Shown: positions 1-7,776 of the stretch, piece by piece
How the letters are laid out: each line of letters begins with the position of its first letter
How positions within the stretch are numbered: the first letter of the stretch is position 1
Source of the DNA: Psychrobacter luti
Lineage (GTDB): Bacteria; Pseudomonadota; Gammaproteobacteria; Pseudomonadales; Moraxellaceae
Reading direction: 5' to 3'
NCBI RefSeq assembly: GCF_014192115.1
Contig: NZ_JACHXL010000002.1
Coordinates: 248,001 to 312,000, forward strand
DNA length: 64,000 nucleotides
The notes under the pieces: model-generated
The model's database searches: none
What the model was told of the DNA's origin: nothing
What the model saw: only the letters and a program-made list of their open reading frames with translations
Position numbers and translations under genes: made by a program

Positions 1-664
1 TATACCGCTACCTTTAGAAGACATCATGCCCGCCACGGGACTGGTGATGCTCGGTAGTGGTTTTGCCTTAGTGATGTCGCTGCTATATTCGCTGTTTTTA
101 TTGGCAACGCGTCCGGCGACCCCAACACCCACCTATCGTTATGAGCCCGATACCATTACTGAAAGTATTATTGTCGCCGGTTTTGTCAGCTTAGCGTTAC
201 TTATCGCTATCACGCTACAATTATCTAATCCGTATTGGGCGGCGGTTAGCTGCTTTTTGATTATTCAAGGTATTCATCTGCGTACCATGTGGATTAAGCA
301 AATTCATCGTTTGCTTGGCACCTTATTAGGCGTGGGACTGGCAAGCTGGATGCTCTCATGGGGTTTGTCGATATGGGGTGTGGCGCTAGCGATATTGGGC
401 ATGATGCTCTGTATCGAAACCTTGGTTGACCGTCATTATGGCTTAGCAGTGATATTTATCACTCCGCTGACGATATTTATCGCTGAATATGGCAGTGGTT
501 TACCCTTTACTGAACAAGCCTATCAAGAAGTCATTTTGGCGCGTTTGTTTGATACCATTATTGGTTGCTTAGTCGGTCTAAGCGGCGGAGTAGTGATACA
601 TTCTACCAATTTACGGGTGCCAATGCGCCGGATGGAAAATTGGTTATTGGCGCGTTTTGGATAG
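1..664 (+). CDS. FUSC-type inner-membrane protein, C-terminal part (5' end outside window)
   Basis: The frame is open from the first bases of the window, so the ATG at 26 is probably internal and the gene starts upstream. The visible 220 residues hold about six hydrophobic segments. The stretch NPYWAAVSCFLIIQ followed by a basic segment (MWIKQIHRLLGTLLGVGL) resembles the second membrane domain of aromatic-acid exporter / FUSC proteins, where a Trp-Ala motif and a conserved arginine-rich loop with LGT recur. The likely role is efflux of small organic compounds across the inner membrane; the substrate cannot be read from this part. The gene ends just before an intrinsic terminator that it shares with the convergent aroE. 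The family call is moderately sure. Confidence 0.6.
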   Translation, partial: IPLPLEDIMPATGLVMLGSGFALVMSLLYSLFLLATRPATPTPTYRYEPDTITESIIVAGFVSLALLIAITLQLSNPYWAAVSCFLIIQGIHLRTMWIKQIHRLLGTLLGVGLASWMLSWGLSIWGVALAILGMMLCIETLVDRHYGLAVIFITPLTIFIAEYGSGLPFTEQAYQEVILARLFDTIIGCLVGLSGGVVIHSTNLRVPMRRMENWLLARFG

Positions 665-696
665 CTCACGTATTTTAGAAAGAGTAGATAATTAGA

Positions 697-730
697 AAAG
701 CCGTATGAGCAAGATTCATACGGCTTTTTT
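697..730. terminator. Bidirectional intrinsic terminator between FUSC-type gene and aroE
   Basis: An 11-bp stem (AAGCCGTATGA pairing with TCATACGGCTT) has a short loop, an A run on the left and T6 on the right. It can serve both convergent genes. Confidence 0.85.
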
Positions 731-780
731 AATCGTCACTTTAATGCTTTTGTTAATTTCCATGCTATTAAGATTGTCAA

Positions 781-1641
781 TTAATGCGTTTGTAAAATTT
801 CAGTAACTTTTACCACATCAATCGCCTGTCCTGTCCAACGCTCAAAGCTTAACGCCGCTTGTCCGATAAGCATGCCGTAACCGTCTGATGTTTGTGCACC
901 GCGCTCGGCAAAATGCTGCAAAAACGGCAGCGTGCGTCCGTACATCATATCGTAAGCATAATGACCGCTGAGCTCGTCGCTAAGTGGCAGCGTATCGCCT
1001 GACAAACCAATCGAGGTGGCATTGATAATGATATCAAACGCGCCGCTTAACTGATCAGTGGTACAGGTTTTAATCTGCTGCTTAGCAATCGTCTCACTTG
1101 CCGCGCTAAGATCGTTGACCAAGTTTGTCGCCTTGCTCAATGTACGATTGGCAAGGGTGAGATCGCTGATACCCGCTTCAATCAACGGCAATATTACCCC
1201 ACGCGCCGCGCCGCCTGCTCCGATAAGTGCCACGCGTGCGTCCTTTAGTGGCCAGTCCAAGCTTGTGATGTGATTGACCAATCCTTGCCCATCGGTATTA
1301 TCGCCATATATCGCTTCTGCTATCGACGCGCCATTTTTTAACAGCGTCTTATTCAGCAGTAATGTATTGACTGCGCCAGCGACTTTAGCGTGCTCAGATA
1401 AGCCGCCACGAGCCACGCAGCAATTATAAGCAACTTGTTTAAAAGGTACGGTCACATTGGCACCGACGCCGCCGCCTTGAAAAAACGCTTCAATTACCGC
1501 AGTAAAACTTGCCGCATCATCAGGACAATACTGACGCTGATAGCTAATCTCGATACCTGCCTGCGCTGCAAATTGCGTATGGATTTCAGGGGATTTACTG
1601 TGGGCAATCGGATTGCCAATAACGATAAAATGTTGGGTCAT
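781..1641 (-). CDS. aroE: Shikimate dehydrogenase (NADP+)
   Basis: Reduces 3-dehydroshikimate to shikimate in the cytoplasmic aromatic amino-acid pathway. From the ATG at 1641 the protein has 286 residues, close to the usual 270-290. The shikimate-binding NPIAHSKSP is at residues 10-18. The motif NVTVPFK carries the catalytic lysine at position 68. NTDG supplies the aspartate partner, and GAGGAARG with NRT forms the NADP-binding Rossmann turn. The open frame extends upstream to 1734, but those 31 hydrophobic residues precede the family's normal start (MTQHFIVIGNP), so the shorter start was chosen. The gene converges with the FUSC-type gene. Confidence 0.95.
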   Translation of the reverse strand: MTQHFIVIGNPIAHSKSPEIHTQFAAQAGIEISYQRQYCPDDAASFTAVIEAFFQGGGVGANVTVPFKQVAYNCCVARGGLSEHAKVAGAVNTLLLNKTLLKNGASIAEAIYGDNTDGQGLVNHITSLDWPLKDARVALIGAGGAARGVILPLIEAGISDLTLANRTLSKATNLVNDLSAASETIAKQQIKTCTTDQLSGAFDIIINATSIGLSGDTLPLSDELSGHYAYDMMYGRTLPFLQHFAERGAQTSDGYGMLIGQAALSFERWTGQAIDVVKVTEILQTH

Positions 1642-2060
1642 AAAAGGTCCGCTGGCTATAAGAGGTAAAGTAGTGAAGAGGCAAAACAGTGGCAAAATTA
1701 ACAGGCGATAATTTATAAAGACTAGATAACCCAATTATCATAAGGGATAACGCTATCTTTCACAAACTTGTGCTGCGCCAATAAATCGCTAATTAAAGAG
1801 TGTTTTTACCTCGTGAGGTCTTTAACAAATCTGTACCCTGTGGGAGTGCTATCCGTAACGTAAAGGGTGGTCAAGTGTTAAGCAGTTGGGTAAACTAGGG
1901 AGCATCAATATTTCTATTGGCTTGGGTTTTACTGACTACTATAGTCTAAAAAGACCAGTCGATAACAGAGTGTATAAATATAAAAAATTATCAGACATTG
2001 TTCATTATCAGCGGCATCGCTGCCCGCTCGTTAATACCATTTTCAGACCTTTATAAAAGT
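1642..2060. other. Intergenic region between divergent aroE and a lipoprotein gene
   Basis: About 420 bp with no supported gene. It must hold the aroE promoter and probably that of the following lipoprotein gene. A small hairpin (ACCTC-GT-GAGGT) lies at 1808-1819. I see no convincing consensus promoter or riboswitch. Confidence 0.4.
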
Positions 2061-2750
2061 GTGAGTAAATTGCCCATGTGGAATAATAGCCTACAGACCC
2101 TTATGGTCAGTACGATAATGGCAGTTGGCGTGTCTTTGAGCGCCTGTGATAGCAACAAAGAAAGCGCCACAGCCGCTGAAGACGCCAGCGCCGAGAAGAG
2201 CGAGCAGGCCGTTGCTGAAACGACTAAAGAAGAAAATACCACCGCGCACGCTGACTTAGATGGCGCAACCGCCCAACAAGGTACGCCAGTAAAATACGAT
2301 GTTGCCTCATGGGGCACGGGCAAAGTAAAAACCCTCAACGTCGATGAGCTGAGCGAGATAAAGTCAGCGTTTGGTAAAGTGGTCAGCACCGATGAAAACA
2401 GCTTAGACTACGCCAGTAACCCGGCGTCCAAATATCGCTTTAAGAAGGCCGACGCGCCCTATTTAGACCTGATTGATTCTGAAAAATATCTCGAGCTTGG
2501 CTGGTATTTTGCCAATCCGACAGATTCCGATAATGAAAAAAAGCTTAGTAAAAACCATGCCAAAAAATCTTATCAGCTGGCGCGCCAACTAATGGGTGAT
2601 GAAGGCGGTAAGCTGGTCGCTGATATGCTCAACGGTCAAATCGTCAAAAATAAAGTCATCGGCGGTCAAAAAGTAGAGTTGGCAAAATGCGAGTTTTATA
2701 GCTGTATGCTGGTGATTAATAAATCCGCTGCTCAAACCGCTGATAAATAA
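2061..2750 (+). CDS. Predicted lipoprotein, unknown function
   Basis: Unrecognised protein of about 229 residues. The N-terminus has a hydrophobic stretch ending in the lipobox LSAC, so it should be lipidated. It is followed by a Glu/Ala/Lys-rich linker of about 45 residues and a folded-looking C-terminal part with two cysteines close together (KCEFYSCM) near the end. Start choice is uncertain: GTG at 2061 gives a signal peptide with a basic residue (SKLP), ATG at 2076 gives one without, and an in-frame ATG at 1998 would add an atypical leader. It lies 15 bp before pabC on the same strand, so co-transcription with pabC is plausible. Confidence 0.6.
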   Translation: MSKLPMWNNSLQTLMVSTIMAVGVSLSACDSNKESATAAEDASAEKSEQAVAETTKEENTTAHADLDGATAQQGTPVKYDVASWGTGKVKTLNVDELSEIKSAFGKVVSTDENSLDYASNPASKYRFKKADAPYLDLIDSEKYLELGWYFANPTDSDNEKKLSKNHAKKSYQLARQLMGDEGGKLVADMLNGQIVKNKVIGGQKVELAKCEFYSCMLVINKSAAQTADK

Positions 2751-2765
2751 GCGGGGCTAGCCTTA

Positions 2766-3722
2766 ATGTCGCCCAATAGCTGGATATTCTTACATCCATC
2801 AAACGCTACCGTAGATGCTACAAAGCTAACTATGTCATTAGACAATCGCGGGCTGGCATACGGCGATGGTTTTTTTACCACCATGGGCGTCATTAATGGG
2901 CAGATATTGTGGGTAGACTATCATTATCAGCGCCTAGTCTCCCATGCGACAGCCTTACAACTTCAGCTAGACAGCGACGCATTATTAACAATGTTAAAAA
3001 TCCATGCCAAGCAATTACAGCAAGGCATGTTAAAACTTATCGTGACGCGCGCTGCGCAAGATATCCGCGGTTATGGCTATACGTCAAATACTGGTGGCAG
3101 TGCTTGCGAGGTTTGGCTTAAATCTTCACCGATGAGTATTGCCATTGTGCAATATCTGCCTCTCTCTAATGGACAATTCATTCCGCTACAACCTGCTGCC
3201 GCCGCCATTTGCTTATCGTCGCAGATTGCTTGCCTACCGCCACCGCTTGCTGGATTGAAAAGCTTAAATCGTCTGGATAATGTGTTGGCAAGTGGTGAGC
3301 TGCACGCTATCAAAGCCAAATTATTGGAAGATAATATTAAACCAAGCATTGGCGAAGGTTTGCTACGCGATATGAGCGGACACTGGATTGAGGGAACGAT
3401 GAGTAATGTGTTCTATCAATTATCACAATCGTCGGTCGCAAAATCGCCCAATCGTACACATGCTCAAAGTAACAGCAACTATCTGAGCGCTGGTCAATGG
3501 TATACGCCATCGATGGCGCAATCAGGTGTCGCAGGGGTAATGCGGCAAGTAATTATCGATAGGTTATCGACTAGCAACAACCCCGTTATCATCAGGTCGT
3601 TACAAGATGAGGATTTACCTCATTTAAGCCGGCTATTCTTTTGCAATGCACTGCGCGGTATTATGCCAATGACCAGTTTGGCTTTATTATCGGGTGAAAT
3701 GGTTTATTTTGAAGCGACTTAA
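2766..3722 (+). CDS. pabC: Aminodeoxychorismate lyase
   Basis: PLP enzyme of the branched-chain aminotransferase fold that releases pyruvate from 4-amino-4-deoxychorismate to give p-aminobenzoate for folate synthesis. The protein has 318 residues, slightly above the usual 270-290. DNRGLAYGDGFFTTM near residue 27 is the fold's N-terminal signature. LKSLNRLDNVLA carries the PLP-lysine region, and EGTMSNVF matches the conserved class IV segment. A Ser/Asn/Gln-rich insertion lies around residues 220-240. In many gamma-proteobacteria pabC is followed directly by mltG and tmk; here a DpnI cassette separates them. Confidence 0.9.
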   Translation: MSPNSWIFLHPSNATVDATKLTMSLDNRGLAYGDGFFTTMGVINGQILWVDYHYQRLVSHATALQLQLDSDALLTMLKIHAKQLQQGMLKLIVTRAAQDIRGYGYTSNTGGSACEVWLKSSPMSIAIVQYLPLSNGQFIPLQPAAAAICLSSQIACLPPPLAGLKSLNRLDNVLASGELHAIKAKLLEDNIKPSIGEGLLRDMSGHWIEGTMSNVFYQLSQSSVAKSPNRTHAQSNSNYLSAGQWYTPSMAQSGVAGVMRQVIIDRLSTSNNPVIIRSLQDEDLPHLSRLFFCNALRGIMPMTSLALLSGEMVYFEAT

Positions 3723-3724
3723 TC

Positions 3725-3916
3725 TTATTTAGAAATATTAAATTTGGTGTCAATAAAATCAGCTGCGTATAAAATAACGTCTTCATTCCGATAAATATCT
3801 TGCGCTTTTAATAGTGCTTCTTGCTCGTTCTTTGCCAACACTTCCACGATGTTACTTAGCATCTCGACAATCTCTATCTGAAAGGCTTTCTCTACCTTCT
3901 TATCTTTTCCTATCAT
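3725..3916 (-). CDS. DpnD/PcfM-like small protein
   Basis: A 63-residue protein whose body (FQIEIVEMLSNIVEVLA, EALLKAQDIYRN, VILYAADFIDTKF) resembles the DpnD-PcfM domain: a short beta-rich module with a conserved YRN and an acidic 'A-DF-D--F' end. In pneumococcus dpnD is the partner gene of dpnC (DpnI), and its biochemical function is not established. Here it is on the same strand as the DpnI homologue but separated from it by an opposite-strand gene. ATG 3916 is preferred because a purine-rich GAGAAGAG site precedes it; an in-frame TTG at 3928 is less likely. It ends two bases after the convergent pabC. Confidence 0.7.
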   Translation of the reverse strand: MIGKDKKVEKAFQIEIVEMLSNIVEVLAKNEQEALLKAQDIYRNEDVILYAADFIDTKFNISK

Positions 3917-4097
3917 TGCTCTTCTCAATACACGCTTATCAAAATTTCTTTAGCATTTATATCCGCTAGCTTAGCAAAGGCACTTAAAAAGAAGTGATCG
4001 TCTTTTGTGACAAAGACTTGTGCGATATAGCAAATCGATCAATGATATTTTTTCAATCATAAAGGTTAAATAGCGCCTTTTAAAAGGAGAAATATCG

Positions 4098-4592
4098 ATG
4101 CGTCCAATTTATGAAGAAACTAGAATTCCAATACAAATCCGTCGCTTAAGTATTTTTATAAAAATTTGTCGCAAAGCGAAAGCGCGTCCTTATAGCAATA
4201 TGTATTTGAGTACTAAATCCCAACTAGCATTTAGCGTTATGTATTTTAAGGATAGTAAAAAATATGTAGCTTACGGCGGAGTGTTTGAATATTCGTATAT
4301 ATTAGATGAAGGCATTAAATATGATTTTGATATTCCGATACATAGTGATTATCCAATGTGTGCCATTACTGTCAAAGGACAGCCCTTTACTAAACCTGCT
4401 CGTACACCATTAGGATTACTGAAAGACTGGAATAAATATGTACAGAATAAAGTCAGCAACTCATTTGAAGATGACTTGAACCCTATGTTTTTACTACATG
4501 GTGAGTTAGGTAAATCCTACGTTCCTCATAGGTTTTATGAGATTTTGGTATCGAGTGCAGATTTACCTCTTTGGGATAATAAAAACACTTAA
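4098..4592 (+). CDS. Hypothetical protein inside the DpnI cassette
   Basis: Unrecognised 164-residue soluble protein with no signal peptide or membrane segment. The N-terminal 35 residues are strongly basic (RIPIQIRRLSIFIKICRKAKARP); the remainder is mixed and aromatic-rich. A clear ribosome site (AAGGAGA at about 4086) supports the ATG at 4098. Its 3' end overlaps the end of the convergent DpnI homologue by four bases, so it was probably acquired together with the restriction gene. Codon use is AT-rich compared with pabC and mltG. No function is claimed. Confidence 0.6.
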   Translation: MRPIYEETRIPIQIRRLSIFIKICRKAKARPYSNMYLSTKSQLAFSVMYFKDSKKYVAYGGVFEYSYILDEGIKYDFDIPIHSDYPMCAITVKGQPFTKPARTPLGLLKDWNKYVQNKVSNSFEDDLNPMFLLHGELGKSYVPHRFYEILVSSADLPLWDNKNT

Positions 4593-5353
4593 TATAATTT
4601 GCGATATTGCCCACGACCGATAAATTCAATAATGCCTTTATCGCGTAATACTTGTAATTGCTGACGGATTTTATCTTTAATATGGTTGTTTTCAGGATGT
4701 TTGAGTTTTAATAAATCGGCAAACGCATAAACTTGATTGAGAGAAAAATTAGCATCCAGTCTATCGATACACTGCCAAACATCCAACGTCCAACCACGTG
4801 TCTGCTGTGATTGCTTACGTAGAAACAAGGTTTTTTGAAATTGCTTGGTGACATTATCGCGTGGTATGACTTGCTGGTCTTTGACCAAAAATACTTTTCC
4901 CGATTCGGGCACTTTACGCAAATCAATATTACAGCCGACCCAACCAGCGCGCTTGGCAGTGACGGATAAGGGTTTGCGTTTTATAATCATGTCCGGCTTA
5001 AAGAACTGTTTGGGAATGATTAAAAAGTTATTCACGCTCAATGCTTGGGAATACGTTAAAAAGAAAAAGTTTGGATTATTGTCACTGTTGATACGTTCAA
5101 TCATGGTGTCATAAGCGCCATCATTAATAACGTGACTTAATTTTGCCTTTTTACTTTTTAGCTCATATTCCTCGCTGCAATGTCTGCAATAAAAATCAGC
5201 AACAGGCTTGCCGTTCGTAAATTCAGCCAATGGTTCGGCGCTGCAATTAGGGCAATAACTTTGCTTAGCGACCCAATCTTCACTCAGCACTCTAATGATT
5301 TGGCTTGGTGACTTATAGTTTTTAGCAAGAATTTGATTGAAATTTAGATTCAT
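4589..5353 (-). CDS. dpnC: DpnI-type methyl-directed (type IIM) restriction endonuclease
   Basis: A 254-residue homologue of R.DpnI, colinear along its length. Zinc-ribbon cysteines are C34, C37, C56 and C59. The PD-(D/E)XK-type active-site residues D53, E64 and K66 (in PVADFY and EYELKSKK) fall at the positions known in DpnI. The segment DNNPNFFFLTY and the C-terminal winged helix (IKDKIRQQLQVLRDKGIIEF, GRGQYRK) also match. DpnI cleaves GATC only when the adenine is methylated, so the host should lack Dam methylation and destroy Dam-modified incoming DNA. It overlaps the convergent hypothetical gene by four bases. The cassette interrupts pabC-mltG. Specificity is inferred by homology. Confidence 0.93.
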   Translation of the reverse strand: MNLNFNQILAKNYKSPSQIIRVLSEDWVAKQSYCPNCSAEPLAEFTNGKPVADFYCRHCSEEYELKSKKAKLSHVINDGAYDTMIERINSDNNPNFFFLTYSQALSVNNFLIIPKQFFKPDMIIKRKPLSVTAKRAGWVGCNIDLRKVPESGKVFLVKDQQVIPRDNVTKQFQKTLFLRKQSQQTRGWTLDVWQCIDRLDANFSLNQVYAFADLLKLKHPENNHIKDKIRQQLQVLRDKGIIEFIGRGQYRKLY

Positions 5354-5524
5354 AATAAGTTTTCGTAACCAATGGGCAAGCGTGGAAATAACGATAAAAG
5401 AGTATAAATATTAAGCCATCACTCTCAAGCCAAATAGTAAGTTAATCGATAAGCTAAGCAAATACCATTGAAAATCGCCCAGTTCAATGCTAAATTCTAG
5501 CAAACTTCTGCCTCGCGAGTTGCC

Positions 5525-6823
5525 ATGAGCAAGCCAACACCTGAAATACCGCCTGAACGCCCTGATGAGTCACCGATAAATGACCATAATGGCACGGCTG
5601 ATCAATCTGTCGACACCACAGCGCTGGACAAGAAACCCGTTATTGACGACGTCGCCGCAGAGGAAGTACCGGCGACAGATATCTCGCTCATTAGCGGTGA
5701 CAATAAACCGCGCCATTATAAAGCCGATAATCCGTCGTTTTTTATGCAGCGCGGCTATCAGGTATTGCTGGTGCTTGGGCTGATTGCAGCGTTTTTTTTG
5801 GTGATGGTTTATCAGACGTTGTTTGGACGTATTGAGCAGCCGCAGCAGATGGTGACGATTGAGGCGGGTCAGACGTATTATGGGCTACTGCCGCAGTGGC
5901 AGCAGCAGATACCGCTGTTTTCTGCCAGCGTGGCTAAGTTGTATATCAAATCACAAGTCGATGGTCCACTGCATGCCGGTATCTATCAATTACCAGCAAA
6001 CCCTACCTTTGCTGAAACGCTGCACGTGCTTGGGCAAGGGGTAAAGTCGGCGATGGTAAAAGTACAAATCATCGAAGGCAAAACCTCGAAAGATTTATAT
6101 CAGGCGCTACGTGATAATAAAGGCATCAAAAAAGAAGTGCTAACCGATGAGAGCGGTAATGATAGAGACAATGCCAGTATCGCACAGGCATTGGATTTGG
6201 TCGGTATCTTGCCAGATTCGGTGGTCAATAGTAATGACCCTATCGTTAATCACAATCTTGAAGGTTGGTTCGCTCCTGATACTTATTATTATGGTGAAGG
6301 GAGCACGGATAAGCAGGTGCTGACTGATTTGTATAAACGCCAGCAGCAAGCATTGACCAAGGCTTGGGAAAATCGCGCCCCTAACTTGCCTTATAACAGT
6401 CCGTACGAAGCGTTAGTGATGGCATCGATTATCGAAAAAGAAACCAGTGTGCCAGAAGAGCGTCCTTTGGTGTCGGCAGTGTTCAATAACCGTTTGAACA
6501 AAAGCATGCGCATGCAGACCGATCCGACCATTATTTATGGCATGGGTAGCCGTTATGAAGGCAATATTCGTCGTAAAGACATCGATGAAAAGACGGCTTA
6601 TAATACCTACCAAATCGATGGTTTACCGCCTACGCCAATCGCCTTGCCATCTGCTGCCTCTATTGAAGCAACCTTGCATCCTGCCGATAGTGAAGCGTTA
6701 TATTTTGTGGCGACCGGTAACGGTGGTCATAAATTTACCAATAGCTTAAATGAGCATAACCAAGCGGTAAAGGAATATCTAAGCGTCATGCGTCAGAAGA
6801 AAGCACAAACGCCGCCGCCGTAA
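5525..6823 (+). CDS. mltG: Endolytic murein transglycosylase MltG
   Basis: Inner-membrane enzyme that cleaves nascent glycan strands and is thought to terminate glycan elongation. The protein has 432 residues: a polar cytoplasmic N-terminus of about 75 residues, one membrane segment at about 79-97, then the periplasmic LysM-like and YceG domain. The catalytic glutamate is E304 in ASIIEKET, followed by the family hallmark (FNNRL, MQTDPTIIYGM). The long acidic cytoplasmic tail exceeds that of E. coli. It is followed 111 bp later by tmk, the usual neighbour. Confidence 0.93.
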   Translation: MSKPTPEIPPERPDESPINDHNGTADQSVDTTALDKKPVIDDVAAEEVPATDISLISGDNKPRHYKADNPSFFMQRGYQVLLVLGLIAAFFLVMVYQTLFGRIEQPQQMVTIEAGQTYYGLLPQWQQQIPLFSASVAKLYIKSQVDGPLHAGIYQLPANPTFAETLHVLGQGVKSAMVKVQIIEGKTSKDLYQALRDNKGIKKEVLTDESGNDRDNASIAQALDLVGILPDSVVNSNDPIVNHNLEGWFAPDTYYYGEGSTDKQVLTDLYKRQQQALTKAWENRAPNLPYNSPYEALVMASIIEKETSVPEERPLVSAVFNNRLNKSMRMQTDPTIIYGMGSRYEGNIRRKDIDEKTAYNTYQIDGLPPTPIALPSAASIEATLHPADSEALYFVATGNGGHKFTNSLNEHNQAVKEYLSVMRQKKAQTPPP

Positions 6824-6934
6824 TTTAATCCTCTATATTTTCCAAAAACCCTATCGTGTAATGAGCGTTATGCAGTTGTCTATATAAATATCTATATAAC
6901 AACATAATGCTCATCAATGACATAAGGTCATATC

Positions 6935-7648
6935 ATGTCAGCATTACCAGAAGAAGAATCGCAAATAAATTCGCCTAAGCACTCTATTAATACAGCGTCT
7001 ACTAATACAGCGTCCATTCAAGGGCGCTTTATTAGCTTTGAAGGTACTGAAGGCGTTGGCAAGACCACCGCTATCGAGCAACTTTGCAATCAGCTGCAAG
7101 CAAAAGGCATCGACTATCTGCGTACCCGCGAGCCTGGCGGCAGTCCGTTTGCTGAGCAATTACGTGCTATTTTATTAGATCCGAATACCACGATTAATGA
7201 TGATACCGAGCTGCTACTTATGTTTGCCGCGCGCTGTGACCACTTACAGCAAGTAATTTTGCCAGCGCTGCAACGCGGTACTTGGGTGATATGTGACCGC
7301 TTTACCGATTCGACCGTGGCCTATCAAGGCTTTGGGCGTGCTCATGGCGATAGTATTACACGCGCTAAAATTGAGTCGCTTATAAGTCAGTTTGTCGTAC
7401 AGTTACCAGAGCTAACCTTATGGTTAGATTTGCCGATATTAGAAGGCATGGCACGTGCCAATAAACGTAGCGCTGCTGACCGCTTTGAGCAGCAGGCAAC
7501 TGAGTTTTTTACTCGAGTTCATCAAGGTTTTAGTGTCCTTGCTAGCGAGCAACCTGAGCGTATACAGCGTATTGATGCTTCAGGTAGCGCCGAGGAAGTC
7601 AGTCAACGTATTTGGCAGACGGTTCAGGAGAAATTTGCTCTAAGCTAA
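6935..7648 (+). CDS. tmk: Thymidylate kinase
   Basis: Phosphorylates dTMP to dTDP in DNA precursor synthesis. The P-loop region (FEGTEGVGKTT) begins at about residue 34. The dTMP-binding REPGGSPFAEQLR and the catalytic-site CDRFTDSTVAYQG are present. The 237-residue protein has an extra Ser/Thr/Asn-rich N-terminus of about 28 residues with no internal Met, so the ATG at 6935 with an upstream AAGGTC is the only good start. It sits in the pabC-mltG-tmk block and ends before a strong terminator. Confidence 0.94.
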   Translation: MSALPEEESQINSPKHSINTASTNTASIQGRFISFEGTEGVGKTTAIEQLCNQLQAKGIDYLRTREPGGSPFAEQLRAILLDPNTTINDDTELLLMFAARCDHLQQVILPALQRGTWVICDRFTDSTVAYQGFGRAHGDSITRAKIESLISQFVVQLPELTLWLDLPILEGMARANKRSAADRFEQQATEFFTRVHQGFSVLASEQPERIQRIDASGSAEEVSQRIWQTVQEKFALS

Positions 7649-7715
7649 TGCTATTTTAAACCTAGCAGATTAATACTATTTATCATTATTATTCTGACGC
7701 TAAAGTAATTAAGCA

Positions 7716-7745
7716 AAAAGCCCCAACTTAGCAGTTGGGGCTTTT
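7716..7745. terminator. Bidirectional intrinsic terminator between tmk and the antiporter gene
   Basis: A 13-bp perfect stem (AAAAGCCCCAACT with AGTTGGGGCTTTT) with a 4-nt loop, lying between convergent genes. Confidence 0.9.
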
Positions 7746-7776
7746 ATAGTTTATGGGAAAATTTTTAAAAACTGCT

